DNA of 64,000 nucleotides from Beroe ovata (taxonomy: Eukaryota; Ctenophora; Nuda; Beroida; Beroidae). The translations under genes and the position numbers were made by a program. The notes beneath the pieces are model-generated. The model did not search any database and was not told where the DNA came from. It was given only the letters and a program-made list of their open reading frames with translations. Of the stretch, positions 46,583-58,200 are shown in pieces. How positions within the stretch are numbered: the stretch's first letter is position 1; every line of letters starts with the position of its first letter. Where the stretch lies: the NCBI GenBank assembly GCA_946803715.1, contig CAMPET010000129.1:71872-135871 (forward strand). Reading direction: 5' to 3'.

Positions 46583-49500
46583 TCAAGTTCCGCTCATTTG
46601 GTGCGATGAAGACACCTTCCCCTTGCTACTAGATGTTCTGGTACTCGACTTATTCTTGGAATCATGGACTTTGGTATCCTTAGCCTCTATCGATATCCAT
46701 CTTCTCTGACGTTGTTCACTAGATTCCCGAATTTTTTCCGTCACTTTTACGATGTGTTGTAGGAACATGAGTCTGGTTTTGGGCTGCCTGAAAAGTTTAA
46801 TTGATAATTTGGTTGTTTATTTGAGAAAATTAGGATAATTGATTGAGAAAAATTAGGATAATTTGGTTGTTTATTTGAGAAAAGATGGAAAACTTAGTAA
46901 TGGAAAGTACTCGCAACAATGTGGTCAAAATTCTGAAAAGAACGAATCATCGTCATTTTCCATCGATTTTCTGTGATATGAACTAACTCGTCGTAAGGTG
47001 TCTGTAGTCTGTGAATGTTGATGGTGTCAATGAAATACTTCATCCCCAGGATATAAGGGAGAGGGGCTCCGGGTGGCTGATCAGAGCATGTGAATTTGGC
47101 CTTCTCCTGGGATTGGATGATAAACTCACCCATCACACCGTTCACACAGTCGACCCTGGAAGGAATTGCGATGTGAGTGGCATATTGCTGAACTCTTGTA
47201 TTCTTGTATTCTTGTATTTTTGTTACCTTTGTTTTGCATGTTAACAGGTTACAAGATAATAGAGCTGACGAAAACGATGGAAAGCAGTCTAAAACTAAGC
47301 TCCGAAAGGGGCAAATTCGTTCCCGGATCTAGTTATAAACTCGACCCAAAAAGCGGACGTCCGCTTTTTCATCAGAAAACAAACATTGATCAAAAAGCGG
47401 GCGTCCGCCACGAATACAAGACGCCATGACTATCCATCAGAATAATTAGACAGAAGGTTGCTCATAACTCAGTGGTAACTGGTAAGCAACGACTTACTGG
47501 TAACTGGTAAGCAACGACTCACTGGTCACTGGTAAGCAACGACTCACTGGTAACTGGTGAGCAACGACTCACTGGTAACTGGTAAGCAACAANAACAACT
47601 CACTGGTAACTGGTAAGCAACAACTCACTGGTAACTGGTAAGCAACAACTCACTGGTCACTGGTGAGCAACGACTCACTGGTAACTGGTAAGCAACGACT
47701 TACTGGTATGGTATGACTCTGAGTTCACAATTTTCCAGCACAAGCGAAGCCCTCTCAGTTAACACGGTAACTTCCTGCTTGAACACAGTGTCCGGATACA
47801 GCATACTGATATGTACCTGTGATAATGAGGCGGGGGGGTTGTTATACCTACTGAAAATTTATATTATGAGTCCGGCTAGAAGACTGCAATATCCTAACTG
47901 TCTGTCTGTCAGTTTGTGCTTGATGTCATTACTGAGCATAACTCTGTAGGTCTAACATCGTGAGATCCAATATCGAAAGTTGTGAAGTTATGGAAGTAAC
48001 CGAAAAAAGTGAGTGAGAATATGCGGTTACTTGGGGAAAACGTATGAGGTGAAGAGCTGAGGGACGAACTTACCCAAGCAACCAGCCCATCATCGACTGC
48101 ATATGAGTTGTTTTTGTGAGACTTGAACATCAACTGAGGGGGAGAAATCAATAGAATCTATCTTAGCTTTAGTTTCTTATTCCAATCAGAAAATACCGTA
48201 TCTTCCTCCATTCATATTTTGGAATTAATCCTCGGCACTCATTTCACCTCCATTTCCACCCCTACTATTTCCAACTCTACCCTTCCCACCTGGAAGTTAC
48301 AAACATCATCGGCAGTCATGCTTCTCCAACCGTTGATGTGCTCGTTTTTCCGGACAAAGTTCTTCAGTGTTCCCTGTACTGAGTCGACCTGCGGTGGAAA
48401 TAGGGTGATTATAATTATTGCACGTGCAAAGATTTACGGAAATATAGCTGCGTCGAATACAAATCATAAATGAAGAATACAAATCATAATTGAACCTTTG
48501 CATCATTGAGAATGAAAGAGAGGAGATCGATGATGTGACAGCCGAACATGTTCAGACTACCACCTCCCCGGTTCTTGTCGTACTTCCAGCTGTACTGATT
48601 GGAGCATATTACCCCTTGGTTGCACTGAATCCGGACCTGGTGAAAGAAAGAAATTGAATTGAAGAACTCTAGATTGAGAAGTCCAGATTGAGAGCCCAGA
48701 TTGAGAAGAAATGGGAGTGATCTGAAGAAACGAAGAAAATATTCAATGCGTGTATGGAATTCTGTCTCTAAGATGTGTGATCTGGAAAGAGCTGACAGGG
48801 TTTTGATAATGGATTATTCGAAACCTCGACACTTTTCACAGCCCCGAACTTCCTCTCTGAGATGAGTGACTTGAGTTGTCTCACTGCAGGCAGGTTTCTC
48901 AGTTGGAATGGGCAAAGACAATGCCAGGTGGCGTATTTGGACGCTGACGCGAAGAGTGATTCTCCCTCTTCAACTGTTGTTACTGGAATTTGGTTGAAGT
49001 TGTTAATGGGAATGAATAGGTTCACGCAAATTGACTGAAGAAGAAGTTATGTAATTTAGCGAAGATTGATTGGAATCGATATAACTGATTTTAAGAATTT
49101 AGAACCTCCTGGAGCTTCAACAACGACATTGTTTCCATATTCCAAGATCTGCCTGGCAATGTATGCCAATTCGAAGGGAGGGGTAGCAACCCACACAATG
49201 GTATTTTCAGCGTCAGGGTTTTTATCTTTGTTCTTCTGGTTCTGATATTGAAATAGAACCTGCGATAATAGTGATGTCAGTTGTTTCCGGAAGAGTACAA
49301 CCAATGACGTGTCATGATGAACTATTGTCACTGATTCATCAGGCACTGGTGTCAATGATGAAAGTGTTACCAGTCCCTAACATCTTTATCAGTCGTAGTT
49401 ATCTTGATATCACTGAGTTTTTCCTCCATTGCCTTAAGTTCCTCTTCATCATAGCTCCACATACCAACAACCTAATGAGGAATTATGGGAATTATGTAAA

Positions 49501-49679
49501 CTTTGCATAAAAAAGATCTTTTATCTGTCTATTCGTAATCACAAAGTTCATTTGAATACAAGAAATGTCAATAAGGTCATTACCTTGTATCCTTGTTCGG
49601 TCAGTAGCTCAGCAATCAGTGATCCCCAGCCGGTACCATAAATATACACATAGGGTTTCCCGCTAGGAGGCTTAGTCAT
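46583..49679 (-). CDS. GFOD-like (Gfo/Idh/MocA family) oxidoreductase domain protein
   Basis: Minus-strand exons: 49679-49584, 49471-49382, 49259-49106, 48982-48825, 48636-48496, 48388-48290, 48133-48074, 47816-47704, 47155 to about 46930, and about 46790-46583. The N-terminus is a Rossmann-type nucleotide-binding fold (VYIYGTGWGSLIAELL), then TIVWVATPPFELAYIARQIL, VVVEAPGG, LPAVRQLKSLISERKFGAVK, and QYSWKYDKNRGGGSLNMFG followed by HIIDLL, as in GFOD1/GFOD2. The family binds NAD(P) but the GFOD reaction is unknown; vertebrate members are secreted or matrix-associated. No clear signal peptide is seen at this start. The splice joining the last two exons is unclear: GT donors in the right phase are weak. 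The C-terminus is Lys/Ser-rich (KNKSSTRTSSSKGKVSSS), unlike GFOD1/2. Confidence 0.85.
47348..47369. repeat. AAAAAGCGGACGTCCGCTTTTT palindrome with a second half-copy
   Basis: Perfect 22-bp palindrome centred on GACGTC. A related AAAAAGCGGGCGTCCGC block follows at about 47393-47409. Both are in a GFOD intron. Confidence 0.8.
47455..47705 (-). repeat. 25-bp tandem array copied from the GFOD exon 8 splice donor
   Basis: About nine units. On the gene strand each unit carries ACCAGTGAGTCGTTGC or ACCAGTAAGTCGTTGC, identical around the GT to the authentic donor at 47704 (ATACCA|GTAAGTCGTTGC). N at 47593 lies inside the array. Confidence 0.92.
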
Positions 49680-49886
49680 GGCAGCCTAGGGTAAAAACTA
49701 AACAGAGATGGTTTTTCTGCAATAAACAAGCTATGAAATTGAATCAGCAACAGATGTAGGGATAACATCAATGCATGATGACATAATGTAGGGTTTGAAA
49801 TCAGAGATAGAAATAGGTAAAGACCTTGAAATAAGACTCATTCTACTAAGTTAGAACAACTGCTGTAGGTAATGAGTGGGTGTCTC

Positions 49887-51200
49887 TCATGTAACGGACT
49901 TTGTCAAAGGTATGTACCATTCTTCTGTCATCCCAGCATCACTTCTCCCTTCAGTGTTGAATGGTGGCTTCAAATAACCTTTGAAATGCAATTTCACCAT
50001 CTTATGAAATGTTGAGACTGGGTTCAGTGGCGGATCACTACTTACACATACATAGTTAAACCACTTCATACCACACGCTACATGAGTTATTTCATCATTG
50101 TAAACAGTGGTGAGAAGGTCAAAAGATTCTTTGTCATTCTGAGAGAGGAACCTTTGGGCAGTTTTTGGCTGGACATCCAGACCCCTGGCTTCATGCACCA
50201 TGTGAACAATAGCAAGGCGAGCTAATAAGTCATGTGCAGTTTCTTGTGCAGATTGCCATAGACCATTGTGTACTGGCAAATCTCCAAAATAGCTTCCAAG
50301 TTCTCTGAGGCGCTCTTCTATCAAGGTAAAATGCCTTGCTTCATCATTGGCAACCTTCAAAAAATCTCCAAAGAACTCCTTTGGTAACTTGGTGCCATTT
50401 ATTTCGGTGGTTGAGAATCTACCAATGATATCCCAAGCTAAATCTATTGCCCATTGTTCAATGTTAGCCAAGGAATGTAGAATTGCTATTCTGGTCTTGA
50501 GTGTTCCTCCCTTTCCTCTCTTGATCTGGCCTGGTTCTTTAGTTTCAAGGTGCTCTTGCCGTCTTGGTTCATCTGGCATATCATTCTCTGCACCAATTTC
50601 AGTTAAATTGCCATGGTTCCACTTAATAAAGGCATCTTGTGTTGCCCTAACCTTTTCTGAAGGCTCTGCAGTATTAAGAATCAATTTTGCAATACTTGAA
50701 AGCGTTATAGAGCACCCATCCTGCTCTTTTGAACTGAAGGGAACTTCATTGTTTCTGCTACTCTGAGAATTGTTTTCTAGTTCATTCTCAAATCTTCTGA
50801 GTTTGTGATCACATCTAACATAAACCATACCATCAACTACTTTAGTGTCATAAACATTTGTTTTCAAACCAGTTGTAGACTCCCCAGATCTCAAGCTGAA
50901 ATCATAAGAATGCCATGGACAAATTACTGACAGTTCATTGTTGATATCCTCTATATCCCCCTCTTCCAAAGACCCACCTGCATGAGGACAGGAGCAGTCA
51001 ATGGCATAAAATTCCTCATCCCTGATGTGGAATAGAAGAACCTCATCTGGTTGAATAACCATGTCATCATCATCCTCCAAGTCAGCATACAATTTTGTGA
51101 CTCTACTTTGCTTAAGTTCTGTCACAGGCCCTACATTACTCCATTTCACATCATTCACTATCTCTTTCAATGCACTTAGGAGGCCTATAGAAAATTCCAT
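49887..51200 (-). CDS. Rieske [2Fe-2S] domain fused to a DUF455 ferritin-like di-iron domain
   Basis: 437 aa, no introns. Residues about 20-130 are a Rieske domain with both cluster motifs, C-P-H-A-G-G and C-P-W-H-S-Y-D-F (Cys/His pairs for 2Fe-2S). Residues about 240-420 match the DUF455 ferritin-like family: NIEQWAIDLAWDIIGRF, ANDEARHFTLIEERL, HEARGLDV and YNDEITHVACGMKWF supply the expected Glu and ExxH-type iron ligands on a four-helix bundle. Between them is a low-complexity linker (about 140-225). Function is unknown; the layout suggests electron delivery from the Rieske cluster to a di-iron oxidase or hydroxylase centre in one chain. It lacks introns among intron-rich neighbours, so retroposition or old bacterial transfer are possible. 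It starts at 51200, divergent from TNPO3. Confidence 0.88.
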   Translation of the reverse strand: MEFSIGLLSALKEIVNDVKWSNVGPVTELKQSRVTKLYADLEDDDDMVIQPDEVLLFHIRDEEFYAIDCSCPHAGGSLEEGDIEDINNELSVICPWHSYDFSLRSGESTTGLKTNVYDTKVVDGMVYVRCDHKLRRFENELENNSQSSRNNEVPFSSKEQDGCSITLSSIAKLILNTAEPSEKVRATQDAFIKWNHGNLTEIGAENDMPDEPRRQEHLETKEPGQIKRGKGGTLKTRIAILHSLANIEQWAIDLAWDIIGRFSTTEINGTKLPKEFFGDFLKVANDEARHFTLIEERLRELGSYFGDLPVHNGLWQSAQETAHDLLARLAIVHMVHEARGLDVQPKTAQRFLSQNDKESFDLLTTVYNDEITHVACGMKWFNYVCVSSDPPLNPVSTFHKMVKLHFKGYLKPPFNTEGRSDAGMTEEWYIPLTKSVT

Positions 51201-52217
51201 GATCTAAAGGTATGCACAATATCAATGCTTCATAGAAATGGGTAAAGCCATAGAATATCACTCATTCTATTAAGTTCACTCTACCTTTAAATGACTTCCT
51301 TTGATATAGAACATTAAATTTATGTTAAATGCTTTATTTCAGTTATTCCTTTCATTGACAAAATTATGTTCCGTGTGCTTAGATTTATTGAAAAGCGCGG
51401 CGCATCACAATCATCCGAGCTGAAAATTTGGAAACATACAAAACTTATTCGTTTATCAATTTTGTAGTGTTGATGTTTGGCCCAGCTGACGTAAACCGCA
51501 AAACAGCAATCGTTAGCGATATCTGAGCGTTTGCGCTGCGCGCGCGGCGTAGCGAACACTTGTCAGACGATGTTACCTGACCTGTTTCTCGCGCGCGCGC
51601 CTTCATCGGAGGCCGAAGCAGGCCTTCGGGCGGGCTTCGATGCTTTGGCATTCGATGAAGGCGCGCGCGAGAAAAGGAAGTCAGATAAAATCTGACTTCC
51701 GAATACAAGACTATCTCCAATAATCAAATCAAATGAAATTTTATTTGTCAGCCGGAGCCGTTTCTCGCGTGCGCCGCGCGCGAGATGTAGCAAATTTTTT
51801 TGCTATTTGTGGTGGCTTCACGCAATATTTTCAGCACAATGTATTCTTTGTGATTTAATTTTCAAATGTTCATTTCATATAACAGCAGTAAATAATCGGC
51901 ATTTGTGCTCAAAGAAAGGAATTGTCTAAGAAATGATATGATGATGTCAAAAAATAGAATCAGTGATTAAAGTGCAAAATTCTCCATGTTATAGAGCATT
52001 TTATAATACTCACTCCATGATGCCTACCCAGTGATTCTTGACTTGAAATGGCCTTAGTGATTATTATAGTAGTCCATTTTATAATAAATAGCACTATTGC
52101 AGGTTAATTGCAGGTTTTTACTTTGAACTGTGAAGTTGTTCTACCATCTTCAGAATTAACAAAAAATATGAGGTTCACAGGAAGAAAATAAGTTAACCTT
52201 AATTCCTTCTTCAGAGT
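51201..52217. promoter_or_regulatory. Divergent Rieske/TNPO3 intergenic region with CpG-rich hairpins
   Basis: The two genes start about 1 kb apart on opposite strands, so both promoters should lie here. CGCG runs at 51540-51600, 51660-51672 and 51766-51783 make the middle much more CpG-rich than the flanks. No TATA box stands out. Confidence 0.5.
51585..51701. repeat. CpG-rich inverted repeat plus a second small hairpin
   Basis: Arms 51585-51608 and 51653-51674 (TTTCTCGCGCGCG... against its complement) flank an inner GGCCGAAG / CTTCGGGC stem. A separate hairpin GGAAGTCAGAT / ATCTGACTTCC follows at about 51677-51701. Confidence 0.85.
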
Positions 52218-55200
52218 ATGGCTGGTATAGAAAAGCCTCAGCTGAATGAAGTATTCACTGCACTCTCAATGTTGTACAAGAATCAGAGTAGGGACCCAAC
52301 TGAAATTGAGACAGCTTCATCATATCTGACTAAAGTTCAACAAAGGTTTGTCCAAGAATAATGAGTTTGTGAGAATTGAGTAAGCATCATTTGTATAGTT
52401 CTCTCTGTAAATCCATCTCAGCATCTGGGCATGGGAATTGGCAGATTCTATTCTCTTTCAAAACAAGGGGAAAGAGTTCAGCCACTTTGGTGCAACAACC
52501 CTGCGAAATAAGATTCAGAAGGAGTTCAGAGAGCTTCCAGAAGCCAGTCATATTTCCCTCAGAGATTCGCTTCTTAAACATCTTGAATTATTCAAGCAAG
52601 GTAATATCTTAAATATAGGAAAATTGATTTCATCCTACAGTTCTAAGAATACTTATCACTTCTTCTGTTTAAGGTGATGCTATCATTGTGACCCAGTTGT
52701 CTCTGGCTCTGGCTGACCTTGCTCTTCAGATGCCCTCATGGAACACCATAATAACTGATCTACTTACAAGGTATAATAGCTATTATTTGTTGTACTTTGA
52801 TTTACTCTATGGTTGTAATTGGTAAGGAATGTTTAATTTCACTTAAATCTCAGGTTCTCACCCGATTCAAAATCTTGGGATGTGTTGTTAGAGTGCTTAA
52901 CCGTTCTCCCAGAAGAAGTGGGGAGTAGGTAAGGGTGTGCCTTTTCAATTATGAAATTGTATAGTGAATTCATTTAAGTTTCTTTGACAATTTAAGAGAT
53001 AAGTAAGCAAGTGCATTGAGATTCAAGAATTTATCATTAAAACCAAATGATGTGAGAATGATCAACAATCATGAAATGAGATCATCGCAAGAAAGCAGCC
53101 TCTATGAACACAATACGTCATGCAATTGATTAGAATTAATCTATTGCCTAAATACATCCACAAAATAAATTAATTCAAATATAATCAAATTTCAGAATGG
53201 GCAAATTCAATTTGAAGGGCAAGTTCAAATCTCTTCTCACTATGTACAATTGATCAACTCTCTTGCTATAAGTGAGTTTTCCCAGAGTTCACTCACAAGC
53301 ATGAATGGTCTCTACTCTTGACCATAGCGGCCATGTAGTTGTTGCCATTCATAGTGACATTATCTGTGTCACTTGGATCGTTGCGGTGGATTTTCACCTG
53401 TTTTGACTTTCCATTTGGATTTGTTACCATAGAAACAGTCCCTTTAGTGGGGTTTGGATCTCCACAAAGCACGGCACAAATTCTTTCAAACAACTTTGAA
53501 CAGAATGACCTCCCTTTCCGTCGGTCTGTGATGCTTGCACAGATGAATTCCAAGATAAGGAAGATGAATCCCAACCCCAATCCAACAACTAAAACGTAGA
53601 AAATTCCCACAAGTGTGTGGACGTCCAATTTCTTGTCATTTCCAATGTTGTCACCGCCACAATTTCTAGCTCCCGTTCCCATGTCTTCCCACAGCTGTTT
53701 AAAGTAGCCCCGCTCCCTGTAATCCAGCATGTACTTGTTGAGAAGACGGGCATAGGGTGACTGCATGGGAAGACCAAATGCTACAGGGACAGCAAGAAGT
53801 TTATCTCCTATGAAGAACAGGTCACAGTTGTTGGAAATGTTGTATTCCAGCCACAAGTGATCCTCGAAGAGCGCAAATCCACCCTCATTAACCCTCCTCA
53901 GACTTGAATCAAAGCTATCCATGGGAGTGGACTCGCTAGATAGTCGTCTGTATTCGTCACTGTAATGGCGCTGCAGGAAGTTGTTGGTTGAAGATTTTGG
54001 TCTCACGCCCCACCCATATTCACTCTGCCCCAGGAGATCTGTAGGACTCTTAATGGGGATACCAACTTTATCAAGGGTCATAAAGGCGGTAAGATTAGCC
54101 GCGTACATGTTGATGATAAGCATGACAAAGAACCACCATGTCAGGAGAATGACTCTTCCAGACGGACTCCGAGGTAACGGATCACCACCCTGACCAACTA
54201 ACCCACCGCCCACGACCCACAGGTTGTTCAGGATGGATGATTTGCTATCCCCACACTCCTCCTCTGCTTCCTCCACTAGGCAGACCTCCTCCTCGATTAG
54301 TGTGGTTTCAGGTGTGCATTTGCTGCAGGCACAATTCCGTCTAGCGTATTTCACCATCCCGTTGCTGTCGTAGGGAGAGAGTTTCCCAACAAAAGTCTGG
54401 CACACTGCCATGATAACGAATGAGAAGAGGATGGCAGCCCATGTGGAGATTGCAAAGGGGCTCAGAAAGAAGAACATGGTGTTAGTTTTAGATTCTCCCT
54501 TGATAATCGCACTCACACCTGTTTCCAAGAATGGGATTGTAAAGTCGATGTATTCTCTTCTGATTGAGCTTACCGACAGATCCATTGCTATCATGTCAAT
54601 CTTGTTATCCAGCAAATCTCTCACCATTCCAGACCAAAGTTTGGTAGTCTCATTGAAGTGTCCATACTTGTTATCCTTGGGAACAACAAATTCGTATGTA
54701 AAGTTCAGAAGTTCCGACAAATCTTCCACTATCTTCGGGCATATTCCAGACCAGCATTCATTCTCGGGACAGCCTGTGGGGTTGAGGGCGAATGGTGGTC
54801 CATGCACTGCACCAATTTTCATGTGGCGTCCATTGAGACTACTGGGGACGCCCCTTGGTGGTTCGGTCAGTCCTCCCAGGAACAGCATGTCATCAGTTGA
54901 GATATGTAGTCTTTCAGTGGAAGTCCAAGTTCCGATACTCGTAAACATGCTCCCTGCACCGGTGCCAGGGTCCTTGAAGTTCACAATCCGGTATTTTGAT
55001 GTCATGGTGGTCGTGTGGTTCGGCATGAATCGGTAACTCCCAGTTGCTCCCTCATACTGATATCCAACTATGGAGTCTATGATATAAGATGATCCCGCCC
55101 AGGGTTCTTCGCCACAGAGACTGTTTGGAGGGAGCTCAATGTTTTTGGGAGAGAGGTACGAAGCCACTGCATTTCCGGCCATGGTGACTGCGTCATACAG

Positions 55201-58200
55201 CATTCCAACTATGGGAATTAGGTCTTCCTCTTTGAGTTTTCCGTTGGAAGCAAGGAGAGCCTCTTCCTTGAATTCTCTATAGTTTTTACTCCCTGTGTCT
55301 ACATAGAGAGATATGCCAAGAAGTCCATCATAATAGCTTGGGTAGTATCCATTCGAGTCGGTATCATTCAGGTGAATCTTGAGATTCTGTGGTGATGAAG
55401 TTATACTCTCAGATACAATCCAAACGAAAGTCTCGCCCATCAGACCGGCTTCATGGGCTTTTTTCAGTACATACTTCCCATACATATCCTCACAGTGCAA
55501 GACAAAAACTCGGTCCATGTGATCGAGAACATTGGTGATGATATCACTCATGTCAATATCTTCAGGATTATCTTCAGCTTTGAAAAAGTAAACTGATGTA
55601 TCAAACTCCTCCTTGACCGTGACCTCAGCAGTTGTCTCAACTAGGAGCTGCTGGAGGAATGTCACTCCGTGGATTCCGAAGTTGGAGTCCGATCCTATGA
55701 TAGACAGCTTCATCCACCCGTATTTGGAAAGTAGGTCCACTATCACATGAACCTGCATTTCATCCAGGGGAGGGAGGAGGAATAGCTCATCTCTTGATCC
55801 TGTAATGAGATGGGAGTCTGAGGCTGAGGTCCCGATGAGTGGCATGTCAACCCTGTTGAAGACATCTGCTTGTACACCAATGCTATCGGAATAACTGGTT
55901 GAAATGACCAGATCAATGTCTTCCGTGAGCAAATCACATGCTTCGTTCACCATGTTGTACAGACTACTCCCGTCATAATTCTTGATAAAGGTCTCCAAGA
56001 CCACACCATCAGTCCGGTTGTTGAATTTATCCACGGCAAGGTTTATGACTGTCTCATATGCAGACCGATAAGTGTCCTTGCTGTTCAACATGAAACCAAA
56101 TTTGAAGTGATGGTCGGTGGTTGAGATCTGGAGAAGAAGGACGAAGATAAACAGAGTTTCCATGTTATGTTGCATTCTGAGGGGATGAGGTTGTTGAAAG
56201 CGTAAAGCAAATTGTATCACGTCTACAATCTAAAGAAAGGGCCAGATCTAAGGAGAATAGGAGATTGCATATTTTACATAAATAGGCAAAGAAAAGCGTT
56301 TGCAAGCATCGTTTCTTTCAAGTTGACCACCAGAGATTCAACGCGTGATTTCAAACGAAAAAATTTGCATAATCATGACTTTTAATAAGCGTCTGGATCA
56401 CCTTACTTAACAACATAATCGCAAGATTAACCGCGTTCTAGTATGTGAAAGTGGTGAATATCTCGCAATATAAATCGTACAATGAAGGAGCTATTATGAC
56501 ACTTCACAGAATTGGATTATAGATTCTCATTGTTCAAACAGATCCACACTCTCAAACAGCAGGATAGAGATTTAATGATATGCAGAATCGAGTGTAGTAT
56601 GTGATGGGTTCTATGTTATACCTACAGCGGAAATCATATCAAAACAAAATGGAGCGTCATTGTGAGGTGCAAATTCTGCGAGGGTCTGAAGGAGGGTCCT
56701 AATTACCCCTTTGTAAGGGGGATCTGGGAATGAAACAGATGACAAATGAACTAGAAGTTGGTAATGGGTTATTATGATGTTTCCTTATGAATAATTTGTC
56801 TTATGATAGGAACATGACCAATGAGGTTGATCTCAGATCACTATGAGCCTAATCTATCACGCGTAGGAAATTGCATTATCAACCAACTAACCATATCAAC
56901 CGACGTAAATTATTCTTATAAATGCTTCAATACAAAGATAACAGATGGACATCAGACATGGGAAATATAAAGGACCCATTATGAATGGACGGCTAATGAA
57001 GCTAATGATCTTAACCCAGTGTTTTCCAAGTTAGATACTCCAGCAAAAGACTGTTCGCTGGAAGCTTATCCAGAAAAGTCCGTCTAAACTAAATTCAAAT
57101 TACTTTTTATTTGAAGAAAAAGTCTTGAAGAGTCATCTGTATAGACTCCCACAAAAAACGCCATTCAGTCATTGCTGCAATGGACATTACAGACTTTGAT
57201 TGACAATGCAGGGATTTTTTACTGCTATTAGACAAGGCATGAGTCGTTGTTTAATGCAAGGTTCGTATAGGAATAGCGGCATGCTGCCTCATAATGGATT
57301 AGAATGCTAATCGAGCTGCATAATTAGGGAAAGTTCTCAAGAGATGATGATATGAAGCTTATGTTGTTGAGAACAACATGGACTTCGTATGCAAGGCAGG
57401 AGGAATCATACTACGCGGTCAATTGATTCGGTAGTGGCGTATGTGAACTTATAAAGTTTTAAACCAAAGCCACACACCCAATACCCTATATCATCCACTT
57501 GTTAATAATGTTAAACCATTAGGTATTGGCCACTCTGACATTAGGACAAAATAATATGATTGCCTTGGAAATGAGGAAATCCATTTGACCATACAAACTC
57601 GAAATCAATCCTCACATGGACTCTGGACGATGGACGATGGAAATTTCCCGGTCCTGCAATCAATCACAGCACATATGACCAAATCTGCCGCCCGTTCCCT
57701 GTTATACCAATACATCAAATATATCCGATTTTGAAATCCCCTCTCACTTCTCCATCACTGCAGGTATCTGAAGTTGTCACTTCTTCATTTCTGCAGGTAT
57801 CTGAAGTTGGGAGCTGCTCGGAGGGAGGACATAACCACACTCCTACAGTCCCACTCCCACACTGTGTTCTCATTCCTCGAGTTTGTGATGACTAACAGCG
57901 GAGTTCTGCTGAATGCCGACACTACGCATATCCATGTGTTTAGGTGCTGGGGGAGCTGGCTGGTTCTGGGTGAGTTTTGACCATATATGGAGTAATTGGC
58001 TGCCCATTTCCATATATGTTATTAATGAACCGACATTCGACGAGTATAACTATTACCGATAAATCACGAGATATCAGATAACCTATCATTGGACTCGAAA
58101 AAAATGCCAGAACAATAGCTGCAATAACTGCGCAAAACAAAATATATACCTCATTCTATGATAGAATTCGATCTTTGCATAAGTTAGAAAAGGCAAGATA

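Noticed and set aside
47455-47705. Possible CRISPR array
   Set aside because: Eukaryotic genome, no unique spacers; units are a contiguous 25-bp minisatellite next to a splice donor.
56176-56220. Start of the glutamate receptor at 56220
   Set aside because: The added residues are not signal-peptide-like, and an acceptor sequence sits right before ATG 56175.
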